Position numbers and translations under genes: made by a program
In this document: positions 13,971 through 22,463 of the stretch, one piece after another
Position numbering within the stretch: position 1 is the first letter of the stretch
Layout: the number at the start of each line of letters is the position of its first letter
Source: Sphaerochaeta sp.
GTDB lineage: Bacteria > Spirochaetota > Spirochaetia > Sphaerochaetales > Sphaerochaetaceae
DNA length: 25,940 bases
Direction: 5' to 3'
NCBI GenBank assembly: GCA_003456855.1
Contig: DMOO01000186.1
Location: 1 to 25,940, forward strand
The notes under the pieces: model-generated
Databases searched by the model: none
Told to the model about the DNA's origin: nothing
Seen by the model: only the letters and a program-made list of their open reading frames with translations

Positions 13971-16802
13971 ATGCTTGAATTGAAGGGTATAAGAAAGGAA
14001 TACAGGACAGGCGAACTTGTGCAGAAGGCCCTTGACGGGGTCGACCTCACACTGCGCGACAACGAGTTCGTCTGCATATTGGGACCAAGCGGGTCCGGAA
14101 AGACCACGCTTCTGAACATTGTAGGCGGACTCGATCGCTATGACAGCGGTGAGATGCTCATAGACGGCGTCTCCACCAAGAAGTACAAGGACCGTGACTG
14201 GGACACATATCGAAACCACAGCATCGGCTTCGTGTTCCAGAGCTACAACCTGATTCCGCACCAGAACATCCTCTCCAACGTCGAGCTTTCCCTCACAATC
14301 GCAGGCATATCAAAATCACAGCGCAGGCAGAGAGCCATCCAGGCTCTTGAGAAGGTCGGGCTGGGCGACCAGATCCACAAGCTGCCGAACCAGCTCTCTG
14401 GCGGTCAGATGCAGCGTGTCGCAATCGCCAGAGCCCTGGTCAACGACCCGCGGATCCTGCTTGCTGACGAGCCTACTGGCGCCTTGGACAGCGAGACCAG
14501 CCTCCAGGTGATGGCACTTCTGAAGGAGGTCGCCAACGACCGTCTGGTTGTCATGGTCACACACAACAGGGAGCTCGCGGACCAGTATGCTACAAGGATA
14601 GTCAGCCTCAGGGACGGACGTGTCACAGACGACACCGATCCATATGATCCATTTGCTGTCAAAGAGGCTGATTCAGAGACTGTTTCGGAGAAACAATGTC
14701 CTGAAACTGAGGTAAAGGCAAAAAAAACTGACAGAAAAGCAAAAATGAGCTTCAGAACGTCATTTGCTCTGTCCTTCAGCAACCTACTTACCAAAAAGGG
14801 CCGCACAATCCTGACCTCCTTTGCAGGTTCCATAGGTATAATCGGCATTGGACTTATCCTTGCAATTTCAATTGGTGTAAACAGTTACATTGACAACATC
14901 CAGAAAGAGACCATGACGGCCTATCCTCTTACCATAGAGCAGTCAAGCTTTGACCTCTACGGCATGATGGACATGGCTTCAAGCGGAGCTCTCTACCAGC
15001 GCATAGCGGATGATGGTCGCGTCCATGCAAACACCTTCATGCAGAGAGGCACAAACACGTTCTCCGCAAGCGTCAAGCAGAACGACCTCACACTGTTCAA
15101 GCAGTATCTCGAGAACCCTGAGAGCGACATCCGCCAATACCTGGGCGAGAACGGGGTGGTCTATTCCTACAATCTTGCCTTCACGGTCTATTCCTATGAT
15201 TCAGACGGCAATCTTGTAAGCTCAGATGCAGAGGCCGGAGTCGCAGACACGACGGAGACCGGAAACCGGATATCCCAGCTTCTCAGCCTCAGGGACCAGC
15301 AGATGAGCATCCTCTACGGAGACTACGGTGCAGAGAACTTCACTGAGCTGATGCGCGGCTCCGAGCCGGGAACCATCAGCAAGGTCCTTGTGGACAACTA
15401 CGACCTTCTCTACGGCAGATGGCCGGAAAGCTACGACGAGGTCATTTTGGTAGTCGGTTCCCGCAACACGCTGAGCCTCTCCACTCTGTACCAGCTAGGC
15501 TTCATCACCGCCGCACAGTATGAGCAGATCGCGCAGACCTACGAAGACATCTCGTTCTCGTTCGAGGAGCTCTGCAACCACGAATTCTACCTCCTTGCAA
15601 ACTGCGACCTCTACCAGGATGCCGGCAACGGAACCTTCGTTATGAAGGGCGATGACGCACAGTCTGCCAAGGCCATTCTGGACCAGGCTGTAAAGCTCAG
15701 GATCACAGGTGTTGTGCGCTTCTCGGGCGAGGATGCGGCAAACGTCACCATCGACGAGGCCATAGGCTACACACCGCTGCTTACCTCATACATAATCAAG
15801 CACACGGCAGAGAGCGCTGTCATCCAGGCCCAGCTGGCAACCCCTGAGATCAACGTCCTGACAGGTATCCCGTTCAACACGGAGGACGAGTCCGAGAAGA
15901 TCAGAAGCGTAAGCTCATATGCCATGTCCTTCATCAGAAACTCCGGCTTCAAGGTCTCAGACCTCCTGACAGGTGTTCTCAACTTCGACAACGACTTCTA
16001 CCACCTGATCATGAGAGCCTATTCCGAGTACACCGGAGAGATGGTTCCTACACCTGAGTACATGCAGCAGATAGTAGCCGGCAAGGTCGACGAGATGGCC
16101 GACTCCGCAATAGAGTCCCTGCTGGCAGGAATCCTTGGAAGCGATGCCCTGAAGGGCTTTGTGATCAACTTCTACGACAACAATCTCGCCTCAAGCTACA
16201 ACGCGAACATGGAGGCCTTCGGACAGGTCAGCGAGGACCTTCCGTCATCCATCAGCATCTACACGGACAGCTTCGAGGACAAGAACAACGTTCTGGCCTG
16301 CCTGGACGACTACAATGCTACGGTCCCTGAGGACCAGAGGATCACCTACACAGACTATGTGGCCCTTATAGCCTCATCGGTCACCCAGATAGTCGATGTC
16401 ATCAGCTATGTCCTCATAGCCTTCGTGGCTGTGTCCCTGGTGGTCTCCTGCATCATGATAGGAATCATCACCCATATCTCAGTCCTGGAGAGGACCAAGG
16501 AGATCGGAATACTCAGGGCCCTTGGCGCCTCCAAGAGGAACATCTCCCAGGTGTTCAACGCAGAGACTGTGATCCTCGGCCTGTTCTCAGGTCTGATTGG
16601 AGTAGGGGTGTCGGCACTGCTGACAATACCTATCAACAAGATCATCTACGCACTTACCGACACAGTGGTCCATGCACACCTTCCAATCAAAAATGCATTG
16701 ATACTGGTGGCTATAAGCGTGACCATCACGATGATCGGTGGACTGATCCCTGCAAGGAAGGCCGCCCGCAAGGACCCTGTCATAGCACTGAGAACAGAGT
16801 AG
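13971..16802 (+). CDS. MacB-like ABC transporter, ATPase fused to FtsX-type permease
   Basis: Residues 1-225 form an ABC ATPase of the LolD/MacB group. Walker A is GPSGSGKTT (38-46), the Q-loop Gln is 90, the signature LSGGQ is 142-146, Walker B is ILLADE (162-167) and the H-loop His is 198. A charged linker (about 226-260) leads to the permease. It has one membrane helix at 279-302, a large extracytoplasmic domain (about 303-805) and three more helices near the C-terminus. The FtsX signature TKEIGILRALGAS is in the last part. Such proteins dimerise and act as mechanotransmitters, exporting peptides or lipoproteins or sensing antimicrobials, rather than pumping through a channel. The 943-residue fused form is common in Firmicutes. 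Its neighbour is a surface lipoprotein, a possible client. No partner periplasmic adaptor is in the window. Confidence 0.9.
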   Translation: MLELKGIRKEYRTGELVQKALDGVDLTLRDNEFVCILGPSGSGKTTLLNIVGGLDRYDSGEMLIDGVSTKKYKDRDWDTYRNHSIGFVFQSYNLIPHQNILSNVELSLTIAGISKSQRRQRAIQALEKVGLGDQIHKLPNQLSGGQMQRVAIARALVNDPRILLADEPTGALDSETSLQVMALLKEVANDRLVVMVTHNRELADQYATRIVSLRDGRVTDDTDPYDPFAVKEADSETVSEKQCPETEVKAKKTDRKAKMSFRTSFALSFSNLLTKKGRTILTSFAGSIGIIGIGLILAISIGVNSYIDNIQKETMTAYPLTIEQSSFDLYGMMDMASSGALYQRIADDGRVHANTFMQRGTNTFSASVKQNDLTLFKQYLENPESDIRQYLGENGVVYSYNLAFTVYSYDSDGNLVSSDAEAGVADTTETGNRISQLLSLRDQQMSILYGDYGAENFTELMRGSEPGTISKVLVDNYDLLYGRWPESYDEVILVVGSRNTLSLSTLYQLGFITAAQYEQIAQTYEDISFSFEELCNHEFYLLANCDLYQDAGNGTFVMKGDDAQSAKAILDQAVKLRITGVVRFSGEDAANVTIDEAIGYTPLLTSYIIKHTAESAVIQAQLATPEINVLTGIPFNTEDESEKIRSVSSYAMSFIRNSGFKVSDLLTGVLNFDNDFYHLIMRAYSEYTGEMVPTPEYMQQIVAGKVDEMADSAIESLLAGILGSDALKGFVINFYDNNLASSYNANMEAFGQVSEDLPSSISIYTDSFEDKNNVLACLDDYNATVPEDQRITYTDYVALIASSVTQIVDVISYVLIAFVAVSLVVSCIMIGIITHISVLERTKEIGILRALGASKRNISQVFNAETVILGLFSGLIGVGVSALLTIPINKIIYALTDTVVHAHLPIKNALILVAISVTITMIGGLIPARKAARKDPVIALRTE

Positions 16803-16817
16803 CGTTGAAATGGTGCT

Positions 16818-16909
16818 GAACTACATGAATCGGGAATTCTTCATCATTCATGTAGAAAAGTTCCACATGGAATGCGTTTTTCAGCAATCCATGTAGAATT
16901 GTTCAATGT
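16818..16909. repeat. Cluster of CATGTAG repeats between the convergent ABC transporter and leuS genes
   Basis: CTACATGAAT (16821-16830) is the perfect inverse of ATTCATGTAG (16846-16855). TTCCACATGGA (16861-16871) pairs with TCCATGTAGAA (16888-16898) with one mismatch. ATTCATGTAGAAAAGTTC and ATCCATGTAGAATTGTTC are direct copies 40 bases apart. Two hairpins may form, but neither has a T-run, so an ordinary intrinsic terminator is not evident for either gene. Confidence 0.55.
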
Positions 16910-16919
16910 GAAGTTCCTT

Positions 16920-19448
16920 TTACTTGACCACGAAGCTGACCAGCTTGCCAGGGACCACGATCTCCTTGACGATGTTTGCACCGTCCAGGTATTTCTTGAC
17001 GTTGTCGTTGGCCTTTGCAGCTGCGATGACCTCGTCCTTTGGTGCATCCTTGGAGAGCATGAGCTTTGCTCTGACCTTTCCGTTGATCTGGACTACGATC
17101 TGGACCTCTGCGTCGATTGTCAGGGCCTCGTTGTACTCAGGCCACTTGACGTTTGCAACGCTCTCGTTGTGTCCGGCTCTCTGCCAGAGCTCCTCTGAAA
17201 GGTGAGGTGCGTATGGGGCAAGCATCAGAATCAGCGGCTCCCAGGCCTCTCTAGGAAGCTTGTCCAGCTTGGACAGGTCGTTGATGTAGACCATCATCTG
17301 GCTGATGGCTGTGTTGAAGTTCAGGGTTGCAGTGTCTTCTGTGACCTTCTTGATGGTCTTGTGCAGGCTCTTAAGGATGTCGGCTGGTGCCTTGTCCTCT
17401 GTGACAGGCTTCTCTTCGCCCATGCGCCAGATTCTGTCGATGAAGCGCCAGACACCGGCGATGCCGGTTGTTGACCATGGCTTTGAGACCTGAAGCGGAC
17501 CCATGAACATCTCGTACATGCGCATTGTGTCAGCACCGTACTGGGCGATTACCTCGTCCGGGTTGATGACGTTCTTCAGGCTCTTTGACATCTTTGCGAT
17601 GACTCTCTCGAGCTTCTCGCCGCTCTCTCTGTCAGTGAAGGTTCCGTCCTCGTTCTCGATGACCTGGTCTGTAGGAACCAGTGACTTGTTTGCCTTCTGG
17701 TATGCAAAGGAGGTTATCATTCCCTGGTTGACCAGTCTTGCGAACGGCTCCGGTGTTGAGACCAGACCAAGGTCGAACAGGACCTTGTGCCAGAATCTTG
17801 CATAGAGCAGGTGCAGAACTGCGTGCTCGGTTCCACCGATGTAGAGGTTGACCGGCATCCAGTACTTCTCCTTCTCCTCATCGACGAAGCGGTACTTGTT
17901 CTTCGGATCGATGTATCTCAGGTAGTACCAGCAGGAGCCGCCCCACTGAGGCATTGTGTTTGTCTCGCGCTTTGCAGGACCGCCGCACTTCGGGCACTTG
18001 CAGTTCACCCAGCTGTCGATGTTCGCCAGCGGGCTCTCGCCTGTACCGGACGGCTGGTAGCTCTGGACCTCCGGGAGTGTGAGCGGAAGCTCGTTCTCAG
18101 GAACCAGGACCGTTCCGCAGGTAGGGCAGTGGATGAGAGGGATCGGCTCGCCCCAGTATCTCTGGCGGCTGAAGATCCAGTCACGGAGTTTGAAGTTGAT
18201 CGTCTTGTGGCCGATCTTGCGCTCCTCGAGGAACTCGATCATCTTCTCGATTGCATCTGCCTTGTTCAAACCATCCAGGAAGCCGCTGTTGACGTGGATT
18301 CCGTCCTCGGTCCAAGCCTGCTCCTGGACATCGACCTCTGACTTGAGGACCTCGATGATAGGCAGGTTGAACTTCTTGGCGAACTCCCAGTCACGTGTAT
18401 CGTGGGCAGGGACCGCCATGATGGCTCCTGTTCCGTAGGAGATGAGTACGTAGTCAGCGATCCAGATCGGGATCTCCTTGCCGTTGACAGGGTTGATGGC
18501 GTAGCTTCCGGAGAACACGCCTGTCTTCTCCTTTGCAAGGTCTGTTCTGTCAAGGTCGCTCTTCTTTGCAGCCTGCTCGATGTAGGCCTTCACAGCCTCT
18601 GCGTTGTCGGCTGTCGTGAGCTTGCCCACCAGAGGATGCTCCGGTGAGATGACCATGTATGTTGCACCGAAGAGGGTGTCACAGCGTGTTGTGAAGACCT
18701 CGAGCTTTCCGTCAGGGTCCTTCTCAAGTCCCTTGACCTGGAACAGCACGGAGGCTCCCTCTGACTTTCCGATCCAGTTGCGCTGCATCATCTTGACGCT
18801 CTCCGGCCAATCGACCAGATCCAGGTCGTCCAGAAGTCTCTGTGCATAGGCTGTGATCTTCAGGACCCACTGGCGGATGTTCTTCTTCTCAACCTGGGCG
18901 CCGCAGCGCTCGCACTTTCCTTCCTTGACCTCTTCGTTGGCAAGACCTGTCTTGCAGTGAGGGCACCAGTTGATTGGAGCCTGGCTCTCATAGGCCAGTC
19001 CCTTCTCGTAGAGCTTCTCGAAGATCCACTGTGTCCAGTGGTAATAGTCAGGGTCGCAGGTTGAGATCTCCCTGTCCCAGTCATAGCAGAAACCAAGGCG
19101 CTTGATCTGGCGTCTGAAGGTGTTGATGTTCTTCTCTGTTGTGATTGCAGGATGGGTTCCTGTCTGGATGGCATAGTTCTCTGCAGGCAGTCCGAATGAG
19201 TCGAATCCCATTGGATGCAGGACGTTGAAGCCGTTCATCCTGAGGTAGCGGCAGTAGATGTCTGTTGCCGTATAGCCCTCCGGATGACCTACATGGAGAC
19301 CGGCTCCCGATGGATATGGGAACATGTCAAGGACGTAGGCTCTCTTCTCCTTTGGGAAGGAGGGGTCTTCTGTCACTGCAAAGGTTTTGTTCTCTGCCCA
19401 ATAATTCTGCCATTTTGGCTCGATTTCGCTGAATGGATAACTACTCAT
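16920..19448 (-). CDS. leuS: Leucyl-tRNA synthetase
   Basis: This class I aminoacyl-tRNA synthetase charges tRNA-Leu in the cytosol. The 842 residues match bacterial LeuRS. The HIGH-type motif is HVGH at 52-55, with the preceding [15 protein letters not shown] is at 619-623. Two CxxC pairs (162-165 and 179-182) form a zinc-type insertion, and CPTC/CPKC (441-444, 485-488) form another. The CP1 editing domain shows [13 protein letters not shown] (253-265) and [20 protein letters not shown] (338-357), so misacylation editing is expected to be active. It is a single-gene unit, convergent with the ABC transporter and divergent from the YhhN gene. The start has no Shine-Dalgarno sequence and lies 8 bases after a -10 element. 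Confidence 0.97.
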   Translation of the reverse strand: MSSYPFSEIEPKWQNYWAENKTFAVTEDPSFPKEKRAYVLDMFPYPSGAGLHVGHPEGYTATDIYCRYLRMNGFNVLHPMGFDSFGLPAENYAIQTGTHPAITTEKNINTFRRQIKRLGFCYDWDREISTCDPDYYHWTQWIFEKLYEKGLAYESQAPINWCPHCKTGLANEEVKEGKCERCGAQVEKKNIRQWVLKITAYAQRLLDDLDLVDWPESVKMMQRNWIGKSEGASVLFQVKGLEKDPDGKLEVFTTRCDTLFGATYMVISPEHPLVGKLTTADNAEAVKAYIEQAAKKSDLDRTDLAKEKTGVFSGSYAINPVNGKEIPIWIADYVLISYGTGAIMAVPAHDTRDWEFAKKFNLPIIEVLKSEVDVQEQAWTEDGIHVNSGFLDGLNKADAIEKMIEFLEERKIGHKTINFKLRDWIFSRQRYWGEPIPLIHCPTCGTVLVPENELPLTLPEVQSYQPSGTGESPLANIDSWVNCKCPKCGGPAKRETNTMPQWGGSCWYYLRYIDPKNKYRFVDEEKEKYWMPVNLYIGGTEHAVLHLLYARFWHKVLFDLGLVSTPEPFARLVNQGMITSFAYQKANKSLVPTDQVIENEDGTFTDRESGEKLERVIAKMSKSLKNVINPDEVIAQYGADTMRMYEMFMGPLQVSKPWSTTGIAGVWRFIDRIWRMGEEKPVTEDKAPADILKSLHKTIKKVTEDTATLNFNTAISQMMVYINDLSKLDKLPREAWEPLILMLAPYAPHLSEELWQRAGHNESVANVKWPEYNEALTIDAEVQIVVQINGKVRAKLMLSKDAPKDEVIAAAKANDNVKKYLDGANIVKEIVVPGKLVSFVVK

Positions 19449-19456
19449 AGCCGAAT

Positions 19457-19485
19457 ATGTTATATATATTCAGAGTTTCCGTCAA
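19457..19485 (-). promoter_or_regulatory. Promoter of leuS, predicted leaderless or nearly so
   Basis: On the minus strand, -35 TTGACG (19480-19485), 17 bases, -10 TAACAT (19457-19462), 8 bases, ATG at 19448. An overlapping TATAAC (19459-19464) with a 15-base spacer is an alternative -10. No T-box features are visible, because there is no room for a leader. Confidence 0.5.
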
Positions 19486-19517
19486 TTAACGCACATGTGG
19501 TGCAGGTATGGAAGTTC

Positions 19518-19547
19518 GTTGCATTCTGTTGCAACTTAAGGTATTTT
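19518..19547 (+). promoter_or_regulatory. Inverted repeat and possible promoter upstream of the YhhN gene
   Basis: GTTGCA-TTCTGT-TGCAAC (19518-19535) is a perfect 6-bp inverted repeat. TTGCAT (19519-19524) and TATTTT (19542-19547) with 17 bases between them could be weak -35 and -10 boxes, which would place the repeat in operator position. The site lies in the divergent region shared with leuS. Confidence 0.35.
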
Positions 19548-19592
19548 AGAAGAGAGGGATACTTTTCTAGGGAGCGCAAAGGGAGAATGGAA

Positions 19593-20273
19593 ATGAACAT
19601 CAAACAGATCATCGCCTTGTTTCTCTATGTCCTCGACGTGACCCTGTGCCTGGTGAATATCAAGAGGAAGAAGCCTCGTGCCTATACTGCCACCAAGCCG
19701 TTTCTGATGCCGCTTCTGCTTGCAGTGTACCTTCTGTTCCTGCCTGAGGGGGCAGCTGAGCGCAACAACCAGCTTCTTGTTGTCTTTGCCCTTGGCTTCC
19801 ACACCTTGGGAGACATCCTCCTGCTGTTTCCACGGAACAAGAGCAGGCACATGTTCTACCTTGGAATGCTGAGCTTCTTCACCGGCCACATGTTCTACTC
19901 AGCCTGGTTCATAAAGGCCGATGTCGGACATGCCGCAAAGCCTGCCGTCATTGCAACTATCATAGCCCTTGCCTTCCAGTACATGATCTTCAGGCAGCTG
20001 GTGCTTGGCCCAAGGAAGTATGCACCTAAATTGATGCCCTATACCTGTGGTCTTATGGCAGTTTTCATCAGCATTGCCTCGACATTGGGCGCTGGTTCGC
20101 CAATCTACGCCTCTTTGATCTCACTGGTTGGAATAGCGCTTTTCACCTTCTCGGACTTCTGCATCATGAGACGAATGGTCCGCCTGCCGCTGTTCGGCCA
20201 GATGGTGGTCATGAGCACCTATATCCTCGGACAGTCCCTGATCATCCTGGGAATGCTGCTTATGCAGGCCTGA
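19593..20273 (+). CDS. YhhN/TMEM86-family membrane protein
   Basis: The 226-residue protein has about eight hydrophobic helices. The motifs TKPFLMPLLLAVYLLFLP and GDILLLFPRNKSRHMFYLGMLSFFTGHMFY fit the YhhN (TMEM86) family, whose animal members hydrolyse lysoplasmalogen. Anaerobes can make plasmalogens, so a role in ether-lipid turnover is possible, but the bacterial function is not settled. The conserved aspartate (in GDILLL) and the FFTGHMFYSAW segment are present. I place the start at 19593 because GGGAG (19581-19585) lies seven bases before it. The in-frame ATG at 19587 is too close to that site, and the frame's extension further upstream would run into the leuS start region. It is a single gene, divergent from leuS. 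Confidence 0.8.
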   Translation: MNIKQIIALFLYVLDVTLCLVNIKRKKPRAYTATKPFLMPLLLAVYLLFLPEGAAERNNQLLVVFALGFHTLGDILLLFPRNKSRHMFYLGMLSFFTGHMFYSAWFIKADVGHAAKPAVIATIIALAFQYMIFRQLVLGPRKYAPKLMPYTCGLMAVFISIASTLGAGSPIYASLISLVGIALFTFSDFCIMRRMVRLPLFGQMVVMSTYILGQSLIILGMLLMQA

Positions 20274-20329
20274 AAATATCCTTCTAATATCTTTATCAAT
20301 AAAAATTTAATTGAAAATGTTGACAAATA

Positions 20330-20345
20330 TGGGAGTCGACTCCCA
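20330..20345. repeat. Perfect 16-bp palindrome
   Basis: TGGGAGTCGACTCCCA reads the same on both strands, has no loop, and stands in AT-rich DNA. A loopless palindrome fits a dimeric regulator's operator better than a terminator; no T-run follows. Confidence 0.6.
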
Positions 20346-20408
20346 CTTTTGTCATTGATTTTTTAACAATTATTTTTGTATTAACGAGTTGTTTGCTACT
20401 TTTTTTAT

Positions 20409-20553
20409 AAGGAGAGAAGGGGATCGAGCCTTCCAACCCCACAAAGAACTTTGACTCTCTCCTTGTCTTCAAGCGCCCGGTGAAGAAGGGTTTGATTGTC
20501 TGTTGCAGGGACAGGGTTTTCCCGTTGAACCGAAAGGCCTTCTATTGCCCTGT
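20409..20553. ncRNA. Candidate structured RNA element (orientation unknown)
   Basis: AAGGAGAGA (20409-20417) pairs with TCTCTCCTT (20456-20464). Inside lie GGGG/CCCC (20419-20422, 20437-20440) and CAAAG/CTTTG (20442-20453), giving a three-way junction. TCTTCA/TGAAGA (20466-20471, 20481-20486) forms the next hairpin. ACAGGG/CCCTGT (20511-20516, 20548-20553) encloses GGG-TTTT-CCC and CC-GAAA-GG. On the minus strand the first part resembles a tRNA acceptor and T-arm (loop CTCGATC), but it is too short for a tRNA. No known RNA family was recognised. Confidence 0.3.
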
Positions 20554-20624
20554 TGGATTGCTGTAAAACGCTAAATCTGTGGTAAACCAGGGCACAATGA
20601 TACTACACATAGTTTAATTATTTT

Positions 20625-20633
20625 TGCTATAAT
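20625..20633 (+). promoter_or_regulatory. Extended -10 promoter of parE, predicted leaderless
   Basis: TGCTATAAT (20625-20633) is a perfect extended -10 (TG-N-TATAAT); no good -35 is visible. Only 7 bases separate it from the ATG at 20641, and there is no Shine-Dalgarno sequence, so the mRNA should start at the ATG. Confidence 0.7.
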
Positions 20634-20640
20634 ATGCCTT

Positions 20641-22452
20641 ATGGCAGAGAAAAGACCCGTATATGATGAAAGCTCCGTACAGACCATGTCAGCCCTTGAG
20701 CACATCAGGCTTCGTCCTGGTATGTACATCGGTCGTCTCGGCAACGGAACGCACGTGGACGACGGCATATACGTTCTCATGAAAGAGGTCATCGACAACA
20801 GCATCGATGAGTTCATCATGGGGGCGGGAAACAGAATCACAATCAGACTCGACGACAAGAAGGTCAGTGTCCGCGACCATGGAAGAGGAATCCCTCTCGG
20901 AAAGGTCATCGACTGCGTGTCTGAGATCAACACTGGCGCAAAGTACAACAACGATGTCTTCCAGTTCAGCGTAGGCCTTAACGGTGTCGGCACGAAGGCC
21001 GTCAATGCGCTGAGCTCCTGGTTCCACGTCAAGTCGTACAGGGAAGGCCGCTTCTTCGAGGCCTTCTTCGAGAAGGGCGTCCTGAAGTCACAGAACGAGG
21101 GCAAGACGGACGAGCCCAACGGAACACTGACAGAGTTCATCCCTGACGAGGAGGTCTTCGGGCCATACGCCTTCAACGATGAGTTCATCACCCAGAGGCT
21201 GAACAACTACTGCTACCTCAACACAGGGCTCACCCTGGACTACAACAAGCAGATCTTCAGAAGCCAGCACGGTCTTCTTGACCTTCTCGAGAAAGAGGTC
21301 GAGGACAACGGCATCTACGACATAATCCACCACAAGGGCAAGACCATTGAGTTCGCCTTCACCCACACACGTGAGTTCAGCGGCGAGACCTACTTCTCCT
21401 ACGTCAACGGACAGTACACCAGCGACGGCGGCACCCACCAGGCAGCCTTCAAGGAGGGAATCCTGGCCGGAGTCAAGGAGTTCTTCAACAAGTCCACCTG
21501 GGCGCCTCAGGATGTCCGTGAGGGCATTGTCGGAGCCATTGCAATCAAGGTCGAGACCCCCGTCTTCGAGAGCCAGACCAAGAACAAGCTGGGCAACACG
21601 GAAGTCCGCATGCCTATCATCAACGAGGTCAAGGAGGCCATCATCGAGCACCTCCACAAGAACCCCGAGGTCGCAAAGCTCCTGAACCAGAAGATCCTGA
21701 CAAACGAGAACATCAGAAAGAAGCTCTCTGAGGTCAAGAAGATAGCCAAGGAGAACGCCAAGAAGATCTCCATCAACATCCCAAAGCTGAAGGACTGCAA
21801 GTTCCACCTTGGACAGACAGGTCCCCATGCGGACATGGGAGAGAGGTCCATGATCTTCCTGACAGAGGGTGACTCCGCATCAGGAACGCTCAACACTGCA
21901 CGTGACGTCATGACGCAGGCGGTCTTCAGCCTTAGAGGTAAGCCGCTGAACACCAACGGCCTTGCAATGACCGACATGTACAAGAACGCAGAGCTCTACA
22001 ACGTCATGGCCGCTCTGGGAATCGAAAACGGAATCGAGGGCCTCAGGTACTCCAAGGTCATCTTCGCAACCGATGCCGATATCGATGGCTACCACATCAG
22101 AATCCTTCTTCTGACATACTTCCTCAGCTACTTCGAGGACCTGATACATGCAGGCCGTGTGTTCATCCTGGACACACCGCTCTTCAGGGTCAGGAACAAG
22201 AGCGTCACGACCTACTGCTATTCGGAGAAGGAGCGTGACACCATGATGAGCCAGATCAAGGGCTCTGAGGTCACACGCTTCAAAGGTCTTGGAGAGATCT
22301 CAGCCAAGGAGTTCGGTCAGTTCATCGGAGAGGACATGCGTCTGATCCCGGTCACCGTTGACAGCATCGCCGAGGCAAGAAAGGCCATGAACTTCTACAT
22401 GGGCAACAATACGCCTGAAAGACGTGATTTCATCATGGAAAATCTTGTGTGA
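20641..22452 (+). CDS. parE: Type IIA topoisomerase subunit B (topoisomerase IV ParE type)
   Basis: This is the ATPase subunit of a heterotetrameric topoisomerase that decatenates and relaxes DNA together with the downstream A subunit. The 603-residue length lacks the gyrase insertion and fits ParE. The GHKL ATPase shows LRPGMYIG, the EVIDNSIDE motif, DHGRGIPLG and the ATP lid GLNGVGTKAVNALS. The transducer domain follows. The TOPRIM domain shows LTEGDSASG and ATDADIDGYHI, whose acidic residues bind Mg2+. The C-terminus has RFKGLGEISAKE. The start is fixed by the family N-terminus. It is followed 11 bases later by parC, with the Shine-Dalgarno GGAGG just past the stop codon. Gyrase genes themselves are not in the window, so an assignment to a gyrase-like role cannot be fully excluded. 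Confidence 0.88.
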   Translation: MAEKRPVYDESSVQTMSALEHIRLRPGMYIGRLGNGTHVDDGIYVLMKEVIDNSIDEFIMGAGNRITIRLDDKKVSVRDHGRGIPLGKVIDCVSEINTGAKYNNDVFQFSVGLNGVGTKAVNALSSWFHVKSYREGRFFEAFFEKGVLKSQNEGKTDEPNGTLTEFIPDEEVFGPYAFNDEFITQRLNNYCYLNTGLTLDYNKQIFRSQHGLLDLLEKEVEDNGIYDIIHHKGKTIEFAFTHTREFSGETYFSYVNGQYTSDGGTHQAAFKEGILAGVKEFFNKSTWAPQDVREGIVGAIAIKVETPVFESQTKNKLGNTEVRMPIINEVKEAIIEHLHKNPEVAKLLNQKILTNENIRKKLSEVKKIAKENAKKISINIPKLKDCKFHLGQTGPHADMGERSMIFLTEGDSASGTLNTARDVMTQAVFSLRGKPLNTNGLAMTDMYKNAELYNVMAALGIENGIEGLRYSKVIFATDADIDGYHIRILLLTYFLSYFEDLIHAGRVFILDTPLFRVRNKSVTTYCYSEKERDTMMSQIKGSEVTRFKGLGEISAKEFGQFIGEDMRLIPVTVDSIAEARKAMNFYMGNNTPERRDFIMENLV

Positions 22453-22463
22453 GGAGGCGGTAG

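Larger units (their letters stand above)
20274..20640. other. Gene-free stretch with a palindrome, predicted RNA structure and the parE promoter
   Basis: AT-rich ends enclose a GC-richer core of about 180 bases (20409-20590) without a supported coding frame. It holds a 16-bp palindrome (20330-20345), a possible promoter TTGATT-18-TATTAA (20355-20384), several inverted repeats in tandem and the parE promoter. No tRNA, SRP RNA, tmRNA or T-box core was recognised. Confidence 0.6.

Noticed and set aside
19449-19586. A T-box or long leader upstream of leuS
   Set aside because: The predicted promoter lies directly at the start codon, and no GGGTGG-type core is seen.
20409-20464. A tRNA gene on the minus strand
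   Set aside because: Acceptor-like and T-arm-like parts are there, but the element is about 20 bases too short, has no anticodon arm, and its T-loop is one base too long.
20407-20600. An open minus-strand frame of about 60 codons in the parE upstream region
   Set aside because: It has no ATG, GTG or TTG start in a suitable place and no ribosome site; the inverted repeats explain the sequence better as RNA or DNA structure.
21088-21828. A 246-codon minus-strand frame inside parE
   Set aside because: It is a shadow of the parE coding frame and shows only Leu/Val/Asp-rich low-complexity sequence.
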